From Paludibaculum sp. (GTDB lineage: Bacteria > Acidobacteriota > Terriglobia > Bryobacterales > Bryobacteraceae): a stretch of 64,000 nucleotides of DNA. Each line of letters starts with the position of its first letter. The stretch's first letter is position 1. Position numbers and translations under genes: made by a program. The DNA lies in contig JARKQJ010000091.1 of the NCBI GenBank assembly GCA_029973955.1, positions 248,001-312,000 on the forward strand, written 5' to 3'. The notes under the pieces are model-generated. The model had not been told where the DNA came from and ran no database searches. It saw only the letters and a list, made by a program, of their open reading frames with translations. Below, piece after piece: positions 25,855 through 33,131 of this stretch.

Positions 25855-28041
25855 ATGCCGAAAGCCCTGGTCTATGCTCTTGCGCTGGCTATAACGGGTA
25901 GTTTCTCAGTTCCGGCCCAGGAGCAGAACTCACCGAGGAAGCGGCTGAAGATCGGGGTGGCGCTCTCGGGAGGCAGCGCGCTTGGGCTGGCGCACATCGG
26001 GGTGCTGAAGTGGTTCGAAGAGCACCGGATTCCGATCGACTACATTGCGGGCACGAGCATGGGCAGCCTGGTGGGCGGGCTGTACGCCACGGGGCACGAG
26101 TCCAAGGAGATCGAGGAGTTCGTCAGCACCATCGACTGGAAAGGCGTGCTGACGCCAGGCGTGGCTTTCCGCCAGATGGCCTACCGGCGGAAGGAGGATG
26201 CGCGCGAGTTTCCGTCGACCATCGAGTTTGGGTTGAAGAATGGCCTGAAACTGCCGACGGGACTATCGGCGGGGCACCAGGTGGGGCTGGTGATCAGCCG
26301 TTTTGCGGCGCAGTACAACGAGTTGAAGGGATTTGACGACCTGCCGACGCCGTTCCGCTGTGTGGCGACGGATCTGAACAAGGGCCAGGAGGTGGTCTTT
26401 TCGAACGGCCCTCTGGTGGAGGCGATGCGCTCCTCGATGTCGCTGCCTGCGTTCTTCGCACCGGTGAAGAAGGACGGGATGTTGCTGGTGGACGGCGGCG
26501 TGCTCAACAACATTCCGGTGGATGTCGTGCGCGCCATGGGCGCGGACGTGGTGATCGCGGTGGCGCTGGAGAAGCCGCCGGAGGAGAGCAAGTACACGTC
26601 GATGCTGGGCGTGGCGGGGCGTTCGATTTCGGTGATGATCACGGCCAACGAGCGAATCAGCCTGGGCAAGGCGGATCTGATCATCATGCCGGATCTGAAA
26701 GGTCTGGGCGGAGCGGACTACCTGAGGTGGCAGGAGTTTGTCGAGCGGGGTATCGGCGGGGCGCAGGCCAAGTCCGCGATGCTGGAGCGGTTTGCCGTGT
26801 CCGAGCAGGAGTATGGAGAGATTCTGCGGGCACGCAAGGCCAAGCGGCGGCCGGAGACGGTGAAGCCGGAGGTGATCGAAGTGAAGGGCGACATGGCGCC
26901 CAACCGCAAGGCCGCACTGATCGCCTCACTGGGCGCGGATCCGAAAGACCCGCTGCCGAAGGAGGCGATCGAAAACGAGTTGACCAAGGTGACCGGCATG
27001 GGGCGTTATGACTCGGCGCTCTACTCCTACATTCAGCGCGATGGAAAGGAGGGGATCCAGGTGATCCCGCACGAGAAGGAGCATGGTCCGCCGTTCATGA
27101 AGCTGGGCATACTGCTGGACGCTTCGCGGCAGGAGGGGTTCCGCTTCGGCATCGGCGCACGCTTCACCTTCCTGGATCTCGGCGGCCCGGCTTCAGAGTG
27201 GCGGACGGAGATGTCGATCGGACAGATCAACCGTATCGGCAGCGAGTATTACTACCGCATCAAGGGCGGCAAGTGGTTTGTGGCGCCGCGGATGTATTAC
27301 TGGGAAGATAGCCATCCCTATTATGTCGGCGACGAACAGGTGAGCGACTACAAGACCAGCAAGGCAGGCGGAGCCGTTGATCTGGGCTATGCGTTCGGCC
27401 GCTTCCAGGAGTTGCGCCTGGGCTACTCGCTGAATCACGAGAAGGTGGCGGTGACGTCGGGGCAGGCGGCGTTCGGTCAGATCTCGGGGCGATCGAGCGA
27501 CGTGCACCTGCAGTGGGCCTATGAGGGGCAGGACAGTCCACTGGTGCCGCGGCACGGTGTGCGAGTGACGACGGCGGGGTCCTGGCTGATGGACTACCCC
27601 GGCGTAAACAAGGGTGTTCCGCTGGGAGAGGCGACGTTCAGCTACGCGCGGCCGTTCAACAAGAAGTATTCGATGATCGCGGATCTGGCGGGCGGCGCCA
27701 CGGCGGCGGAGGAGTCCCTACACGTGCGGTTCAGCATGGGCGGGGTAGGGCGCTTGGATGCGCTGGGCCGCGGCCGTCTGTATGGCGACAAGTATTACTA
27801 CGGCGGCATGCACGTGCTGCGCGCGCTGGCTTCGGACTCGCTTTCGACGTTCGGCCGCTTTTACCTGTTCGCCGCCGGCGAATCCGGCAATGCCTGGTAT
27901 CCGGGCCGCAGCGCGAAGCCGCGCTACAGCGGCTCCATGGGCCTGATGGGCGAGACGATGCTGGGCGTGGTCTACTTCGGCGGCGGCATCGGCGACCAGG
28001 GAGACATGCGCTTCTTCTTCCGCCTGGGCCGCGTTTTCTGA
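25855..28041 (+). CDS. Patatin-like phospholipase fused to outer-membrane beta-barrel (type Vd-like)
   Basis: A 728-residue protein. Signal peptide MPKALVYALALAITGSFSVPAQ, then a patatin domain (residues 30-315): oxyanion GGSALG, nucleophile Ser68 in GTSMG, and catalytic Asp213 in VDGG. A POTRA-like stretch follows (PEVIEVKGDMAPNRKAAL, about 340-400). From about 410 it is alternating, aromatic-rich beta-strands ending in FFFRLGRVF; a terminal Phe is typical of BamA-assembled barrels. The order patatin-POTRA-BamA-like barrel is that of PlpD-type Vd autotransporters. The likely role is a phospholipase A displayed outside or kept at the outer membrane. Confidence 0.88.
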   Translation: MPKALVYALALAITGSFSVPAQEQNSPRKRLKIGVALSGGSALGLAHIGVLKWFEEHRIPIDYIAGTSMGSLVGGLYATGHESKEIEEFVSTIDWKGVLTPGVAFRQMAYRRKEDAREFPSTIEFGLKNGLKLPTGLSAGHQVGLVISRFAAQYNELKGFDDLPTPFRCVATDLNKGQEVVFSNGPLVEAMRSSMSLPAFFAPVKKDGMLLVDGGVLNNIPVDVVRAMGADVVIAVALEKPPEESKYTSMLGVAGRSISVMITANERISLGKADLIIMPDLKGLGGADYLRWQEFVERGIGGAQAKSAMLERFAVSEQEYGEILRARKAKRRPETVKPEVIEVKGDMAPNRKAALIASLGADPKDPLPKEAIENELTKVTGMGRYDSALYSYIQRDGKEGIQVIPHEKEHGPPFMKLGILLDASRQEGFRFGIGARFTFLDLGGPASEWRTEMSIGQINRIGSEYYYRIKGGKWFVAPRMYYWEDSHPYYVGDEQVSDYKTSKAGGAVDLGYAFGRFQELRLGYSLNHEKVAVTSGQAAFGQISGRSSDVHLQWAYEGQDSPLVPRHGVRVTTAGSWLMDYPGVNKGVPLGEATFSYARPFNKKYSMIADLAGGATAAEESLHVRFSMGGVGRLDALGRGRLYGDKYYYGGMHVLRALASDSLSTFGRFYLFAAGESGNAWYPGRSAKPRYSGSMGLMGETMLGVVYFGGGIGDQGDMRFFFRLGRVF

Positions 28042-28433
28042 TTCCCATCCACCGCTACCGCCAACCGGCTTGAGCCTGGGCACGCTCCAGGTGTGCCGGC
28101 CGGGCCGGTGAAATCGTGCCATAGTAGCTGGCAACAAAAGTTCCTCGCACTTTGTTCCATTACCAGAACGCCGCTTCGCGCCGGAGAGTCCTATGTGCTT
28201 AGGCCGGGGATCTGGTACCAGGCCGCGCGCCGGGTACCAAGTTGGTACCAATTCCAGGCAATTTCCAGGGCGGAATCGGGTTTGCCAGCCGGCGGGGCGC
28301 GGCAAGTCACATAACTTTGGTCGTCTCGGCGCGTTCAGATTGGACTCCTAACTTGAGAACACGCCGCCGGTAGAAGGCCACCTCCAAGGGCCACTGCCAG
28401 GCGGGGAGGAACCAATACTTAGGAGCAAATATC
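28042..28433. promoter_or_regulatory. Long 5' region of the PEP-CTERM gene
   Basis: 392 bases without a gene. It contains three GGTACC sites at 28214, 28233 and 28244. The outer two sit in 10-bp palindromes (CTGGTACCAG and TTGGTACCAA) centred exactly 30 bp apart. The ribosome-binding site AGGAG at 28421-28425 precedes the GTG start by 8 bases. CCTGG/CCAGG around 28075-28092 is a short hairpin without U-tract after the patatin gene. I found no sigma-54 site of the TGGCAC-N5-TTGC type, although PEP-CTERM genes are often so controlled. Confidence 0.5.
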
Positions 28434-29216
28434 GTGCCTCGCATCAAGATTCTCGTTCTCGCCGCCATCGCCATCCTGACGGTGGTTAGTGTCGCAACCG
28501 CAGCCCCCATCCCGCTGAGTGCCACAGGTACCGCGAAGACCATCACCATCAGCGCGCATCCTGACGCGGTCGGCTATACAGGAGTGAGCGGCACAGGCGG
28601 CAGATTCACCGGATCCATCCTCTCCAATGGCACTACCTATCTGGGTGTCGATTTCTGGTGCGTGGACATGGAGAACTCCATCAGCGTGCCCACCACCTAC
28701 ACCGGCAACGTGATCGCACTGAACAACTGGAGCAGCACCACCAAGAACTATGTGGAGAAGGCCAACGTCACCGGCGCCGGTTGGACGTGGGGCGGGCTCA
28801 CCCTGTCCGGCCTTCAGCGCTACCAGGCGGCCGCTTACCTGCTGGACACCGCTCTGGCCGGCGGCGGGCTGACCACCGAGTATCAGGGCGCCATCTGGTC
28901 CCTGCTCGACATCAGCGGAACGAATCCCAACCTCAACCTGATCGACACCGCTTCTTCCACCGACGCCTACAGCCTGCGCCAGCTCGCAGCCAACTTCGTC
29001 ACCAACGCCGCCAACTCCACCTACGACTACAACAAGTGGGCCGTGGTCAGCGGCATCGCCTCCGGCTCCGGAAGCCTGTACTGCGACCCCAACGTGCAGA
29101 CCTTCCTGGTTCAGATCAGCAACGGTGGCGGCCAGGTCCCCGAACCCTCCACCTACGCGATGATGGGCGCCGGCCTCGTCGGCCTGGCTTTCCTCTCGCG
29201 CCGCAAGAAAGCGTAA
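28434..29216 (+). CDS. PEP-CTERM protein with possible thioester domain
   Basis: A 260-residue exported protein. N-terminal signal (ILVLAAIAILTVVSVATAA). The C-terminus has the exosortase sorting signal VPEPSTYAMMGAGLVGLAFL followed by SRRKKA: PEP motif, hydrophobic segment and basic tail. The middle has FWCVD (Cys76) and EYQGAIW (Gln151), with a YQAAAYLLDTALAGG helix between, the arrangement of Cys-Gln thioester (TQXA-type) adhesin domains. The protein should be cut and anchored by an exosortase encoded elsewhere. GTG start with AGGAG at good distance. A strong terminator follows. Confidence 0.9.
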   Translation: MPRIKILVLAAIAILTVVSVATAAPIPLSATGTAKTITISAHPDAVGYTGVSGTGGRFTGSILSNGTTYLGVDFWCVDMENSISVPTTYTGNVIALNNWSSTTKNYVEKANVTGAGWTWGGLTLSGLQRYQAAAYLLDTALAGGGLTTEYQGAIWSLLDISGTNPNLNLIDTASSTDAYSLRQLAANFVTNAANSTYDYNKWAVVSGIASGSGSLYCDPNVQTFLVQISNGGGQVPEPSTYAMMGAGLVGLAFLSRRKKA

Positions 29217-29240
29217 CCCTACTTCCAAAAGCAGGGCACG

Positions 29241-29272
29241 AAAAAAGCCGCCCCTGGCGAGGGGCGGCTTTT
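29241..29272. terminator. Bidirectional terminator between convergent genes
   Basis: AAAAAA precedes GCCGCCCC, a TGGCGA loop and GGGGCGGC, followed by TTTT. This 8-bp GC stem has a U-tract on both strands and serves the PEP-CTERM gene and the opposing oxidoreductase gene. Confidence 0.88.
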
Positions 29273-29292
29273 GTGCGTTTGCGGAGCCCTTT

Positions 29293-30618
29293 CTAGATGA
29301 TCACTTCGTTCACCGGATCCCACTTCACCTTCCTCTCCTTGAAGAAAGACTCCACGCTCATGACGATCGCCACCGCCTCTTCCCACGCCCGCTGCATGCC
29401 GCAGCGCGGTTTGTCCTCGCCCCGGATGGAGTCGATCCAGTTCCGCATGTGACTGGTGGTTTCGTTGTCGCCTTTCTTCCATTGATATTCGGGCTCGGCC
29501 AGGAAATTGGCCATCTCCGGATCGAAGCCGGCGGCCTCCGCCTTCCTGCGCGCGGCGGCCAGCTTGGCCTGGGCCTCGGGCTTCCATTCGGCGGTATAGA
29601 GCCGGCAAGAGCGCTCAGCCACTTCGATGGACGCCTCGCGGCCCAGGATGTAAGTGTTGGTGCCGTGGTGGCGGTTGTGGAAGGTGCAGGCGAAGGTGAC
29701 GTTCATCTGCTGCTTGGGGTATTCGAAGAGCACGTGCCACTGGTCCGGCACTTCGCGGTCCTTCTTCCAGTAGTAGAGTCCGCCCATCGTCTGGACGGCA
29801 GCCGGAATGCCCATGCCGCAGATCATGTTGACGCCGTCCCACTGGTGGCTCATGAGGTCGCCCGCGATGCCGGTGCCGTACTCCCACCAGCAGCGCCAGC
29901 GGAAGAAGCGCTCGGGATCGAAGTTCACCTTGACGTTGGAGTTGTTCTGGAAGCGCTCCCAGTCGACGGACTGCGGCGTGGCGTCGGTGGGCAGTACCTG
30001 GTTGTCGTAGCGGGTGTAGAACTGCCACTCGGGCCAGGCGCTGGTGCGGTCGATGTAGGTGCGGACCAGGGCCGTCTGGCCGCAGACGCCGCTACGGAAC
30101 AGTTCGCGGGCCTTGAGGAAGGCGGGCACCGAGTTCTGATGGTGGCCGAGCTGCAGCGTGACGCCGTTCTCGGTGACGGCCTTGCGGATGGCCTTGGCCT
30201 CCTCCAGCGTGCGGCAGATGCCCTTTTCCACATAGACGTGCTTCTTCATCTGCGCCGCGCGGACAGCCATGGTGGCGTGCCAGAAGTCCGGCGTGGCGAT
30301 GACCACCGCGTCCACGTCTTTCGACGCCACGGCCTTCTCCCAATCCTTGGTCACCTCGGCCTTCTTGTTGAAAGCCGCCTTCTGGGCTCGCGCGATGTTG
30401 GAATCGTACAGGTCGCAGATGATGCCGATCTCGGTGTTCGGGCACTCCTGCATCTGCTCGAGGAGGTAGATGCCTCGCGTGCCCACCCCCACCATCGCCA
30501 GGCGAAGCTTGTCATTGGGGTTTCTTTGGGCCAGCAAGGCCGGGGCTGAGCCCAGCGCGGCGCCCAACGCGGAGGTCGATTTCAGAAAACTGCGGCGGCC
30601 AAGAGGATCAGTGCTCAT
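29293..30618 (-). CDS. Tat-exported Gfo/Idh/MocA oxidoreductase
   Basis: A 441-residue NAD(P)-dependent oxidoreductase with a Tat signal (GRRSFLKSTSALGAALGSAPALLAQ). The Rossmann fold starts LAMVGVGTRG near residue 40. Family motifs include DAVVIATPDFWHA and VYVEKGICRTLEEA, where the usual EKP is EKG, then LQLGHHQNS. The C-terminal half has the alpha/beta domain with many Trp residues (RWRCWWEYGTGIAGDLMSHQWD) including the expected GD-x3-H. Exported members are frequent in Acidobacteria and Planctomycetes and probably act on sugars or glycosides, as GH109-like enzymes do. The ATG giving MSTDPLGRR is chosen over one nine codons earlier. Confidence 0.9.
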   Translation of the reverse strand: MSTDPLGRRSFLKSTSALGAALGSAPALLAQRNPNDKLRLAMVGVGTRGIYLLEQMQECPNTEIGIICDLYDSNIARAQKAAFNKKAEVTKDWEKAVASKDVDAVVIATPDFWHATMAVRAAQMKKHVYVEKGICRTLEEAKAIRKAVTENGVTLQLGHHQNSVPAFLKARELFRSGVCGQTALVRTYIDRTSAWPEWQFYTRYDNQVLPTDATPQSVDWERFQNNSNVKVNFDPERFFRWRCWWEYGTGIAGDLMSHQWDGVNMICGMGIPAAVQTMGGLYYWKKDREVPDQWHVLFEYPKQQMNVTFACTFHNRHHGTNTYILGREASIEVAERSCRLYTAEWKPEAQAKLAAARRKAEAAGFDPEMANFLAEPEYQWKKGDNETTSHMRNWIDSIRGEDKPRCGMQRAWEEAVAIVMSVESFFKERKVKWDPVNEVII

Positions 30619-30811
30619 GATGTCCGCCATTCTATACCTGGGCAAAGACGAGGTCGGGTGATTTGACCCCTTGGTATGGATTGGCCGTCCGGCTGGACTG
30701 GGCCATATCCCCCATGCAAAAATGGACTCTTCGGTCTGAAACGCTGAAGCTGGGGCACTTCTTCCAATCTGTACGTTGGAACCAGAATTGCGAGCATCCC
30801 AGGAGCGAACC

Positions 30812-30880
30812 GTGAAAGCGAAGGCCGAACCGAAGGCCGAAGTTGCGGCCGAAGACCGAAGTTCAGGCCGAAGTCCGTAG
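30812..30880 (+). CDS. Possible 22-residue leader peptide
   Basis: A small frame opening with GTG and ending TAG 19 bases before the acyl-CoA dehydrogenase start. AGGAG lies 6 bases upstream of the GTG, which is good spacing. The peptide would read MKAKAEPKAEVAAEDRSSGR plus two residues. The DNA is a short degenerate repeat of (AA)GGCCGAA, so the frame could be a chance product of the repeat. No terminator or run of a single regulated amino-acid codon is seen. If translated, it may couple or regulate the operon that follows. Confidence 0.3.
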   Translation: MKAKAEPKAEVAAEDRSSGRSP

Positions 30881-30899
30881 TTCAGGAAGGAGACAGCCG

Positions 30900-33122
30900 A
30901 TGCCGGCTCCCACGACCACCAGCCAGCGAGAACACCTGAGAACCCTCCCGGGTGACGACATCCGACAGCTCTTGTGGCGCTTCGCGGACCGTTACGACCT
31001 GCAGATGGTGGTGCAGAGCGCCCGCGCCGTGGCCCGCGGGCCGGTGGCCCGGCTGGTGGCGCAGGGCGGACGGCTGACGCACGACTGGACCCCCGAAAAG
31101 AACGCCCTGCTGGCCGAATACGACGCCGCGGGCATCACGTCGTCTTTCATGGAGCCCGAAGAGGGCGGGTACCTGGAGGGGCCGAAGAATCTGGCCCTGT
31201 CGCTGATCGCGTTTGAGATCGCCTGGGTGGACGCCGGCGCCGCTACTGGTTCCATGGCCACCCATCTGGGCCTGGCGCCGATCCACGAGCGCGGCACACC
31301 GGAGCAGCGGGCGCACTACATGAGCCTGTGCGTACCCGCGCCGGGCGTGGAGCCGAAGCGCGCGGCCTTTGCGCTGACTGAGCCGATTCCTTATGTCGGC
31401 GTGGAGACCGGCCTGCTTTCGGGCAAGGTGCGGATCGCCGAATGGAACGACGGCGAAGAGCCGATGCTGGAAGTGAACAAGCGCGGGCGGTTCATCACGG
31501 GCATGGGCTTCGCCAACATCGTCTCGGCCGCGGTGGAGTCTGACGATCCGCGGCTGCACGGCACCATGATGGTGATTCTGGAAGAGGGCGACCCCGGCGT
31601 GTTCGATCGCGGCACGCCCACCAAGAAGCTGGTGCACCAGCTCTCGTCCACCAACGATCCGGTGTTTCAGTTGAAGGTGCCGGCCTCGCGCATCATCGGC
31701 GGCTACAAGGTGGTGGATGGCAGGATCGTTCCGAACTACGATCATGGCGCCATCATTGAAGCCGTATTCCGCCGCACCCGAGTGACGGTGGGCCTGATCA
31801 CGGCGGCCAAGCTGTTGAGCGCCGTAGAGCCGCTGATCCGCTATCACCGCGACCGCTTCCGCGGCTCCGGCGCCGGCGCGCCGGGTTCGCCCCGTTACGA
31901 ATTGGGCCTGCAGCAGAAGGAAGACGTGACGCACCGCCTGCTGGACGTCTGGTCAGTGGGTGAGGCGTGCGCCAGCCTGGGCTTCAGCGCCGCGCGCATC
32001 TTCGACGAACTCGACCCGATCGAGAAAGCGAAAGACCGCGTGATGGCCGAGCAGGGCATCACCGGCGGCATGTCGATGGTGAAGGCGCTGCGGAAGCGCA
32101 GCGTGGAGGCGATCGAGTTTCTCGAGCAGCAGTCCCGCAGCGAGGCGTTGCGCAACAAGGCGCGCTTTGCCGCCCTGGAAGCCGATCCGGTGGTGCAGTA
32201 CCTGGTGCTGGACGCCCAGGCTAACGTGCTCTGCCCGGCCACGAAGCTGTGGAACACGGGCGTGGGTTCCCGCTATATGCGTGAGGCCGTGAGCCTGATG
32301 GGCGGCTACGGCATTACCGAGGACTGCCCCGGCTTCCTCGGCCACAAGTGGATCGACACGCAGCTCGAAGCCACCTACGAAGGGCCGGAGGCAGTGCAGC
32401 GCCGGCAGCTTTCGCTCACGATGACCAGCGAGGTCTTCCTGGCCCAGTTCCGCACCTGGATTCACGACATGCGCCGAGTGGCGGCGGCGGAGCCGGGCAC
32501 GGGCGCCTGCACGCTGGCCTCCGCCATGCACCTCTGGGTGTGGACGCTGGAACACCTGCAGCAGGCCAAGGACGCCAACGGGCAGAAGCTCTACCAATCG
32601 AACCGCCAGGGCGTGACGTTCCCGATGGCCGACGCGCTGTGCTGGCTGCTGGCCTCCCGCGCCCAGATCCTGGATGTGGAGGCGCTGCGCCGCGATGGCG
32701 AGGGTGTCGTGCAGGAAGGCTTCCAGGGTACGGTGGACTTCCTCACCGACCTCTGCCACATTCAGGCCTCGCGCGCCGCCGGTGAAGTCGCCCGCATCTG
32801 CTCGGAGCTGGTATTCGGCTACATGCGGCATCCTTCCTGGGACAACGCCAAGGAGTGCGACTCCTGCTTCCAGGAAGAGGAGCTGCAGCAGATCGAGAGC
32901 CTGATCCCCGGCGCCTCGGGCTACACTTCGGATTACATTCTGGAAAACGGCGCGCACGCCACCAAGGCCGGCCCGTGCGTTCGCGCTCCGGGTTTGGCGG
33001 ATTTCGCCAAGCTCCGCTCCAAGCTCGACGGCTGCCTGTCGGGCGCACTGCTGGCCAAGGACCGCGCGGCCGAATCGATGCAGAAGGTGATGATCCCGGC
33101 CGCGCTCGACTATCCGCAATAA
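30900..33122 (+). CDS. Large acyl-CoA dehydrogenase-like flavoprotein
   Basis: A 740-residue member of the acyl-CoA dehydrogenase superfamily; ordinary members have about 380-600 residues. N-terminal helical part, then EIAWVDAGAATGSMATHLGL, a beta-domain with AAFALTEPIPYVGVETGL, the FAD-contact helices (FRRTRVTVGLITAAKLLSAV) and YMREAVSLMGGYGITEDCP near residue 470. A C-terminal extension of about 170 residues contains CDSCFQEEELQQIESLIPG. AAGGAG stands 7 bases before the ATG. It heads a run with ETF-quinone oxidoreductase and both ETF subunits, so electrons from its CoA-ester substrate should pass to the quinone pool. Substrate unknown. Confidence 0.88.
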   Translation: MPAPTTTSQREHLRTLPGDDIRQLLWRFADRYDLQMVVQSARAVARGPVARLVAQGGRLTHDWTPEKNALLAEYDAAGITSSFMEPEEGGYLEGPKNLALSLIAFEIAWVDAGAATGSMATHLGLAPIHERGTPEQRAHYMSLCVPAPGVEPKRAAFALTEPIPYVGVETGLLSGKVRIAEWNDGEEPMLEVNKRGRFITGMGFANIVSAAVESDDPRLHGTMMVILEEGDPGVFDRGTPTKKLVHQLSSTNDPVFQLKVPASRIIGGYKVVDGRIVPNYDHGAIIEAVFRRTRVTVGLITAAKLLSAVEPLIRYHRDRFRGSGAGAPGSPRYELGLQQKEDVTHRLLDVWSVGEACASLGFSAARIFDELDPIEKAKDRVMAEQGITGGMSMVKALRKRSVEAIEFLEQQSRSEALRNKARFAALEADPVVQYLVLDAQANVLCPATKLWNTGVGSRYMREAVSLMGGYGITEDCPGFLGHKWIDTQLEATYEGPEAVQRRQLSLTMTSEVFLAQFRTWIHDMRRVAAAEPGTGACTLASAMHLWVWTLEHLQQAKDANGQKLYQSNRQGVTFPMADALCWLLASRAQILDVEALRRDGEGVVQEGFQGTVDFLTDLCHIQASRAAGEVARICSELVFGYMRHPSWDNAKECDSCFQEEELQQIESLIPGASGYTSDYILENGAHATKAGPCVRAPGLADFAKLRSKLDGCLSGALLAKDRAAESMQKVMIPAALDYPQ

Positions 33123-33131
33123 AACGCCCTC

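Noticed and set aside
28042-28433. Sigma-54 promoter for the PEP-CTERM gene
   Set aside because: TGGCAACAAAAGTTCC near 28130 has the wrong spacing and lacks the GC of the -12 element.
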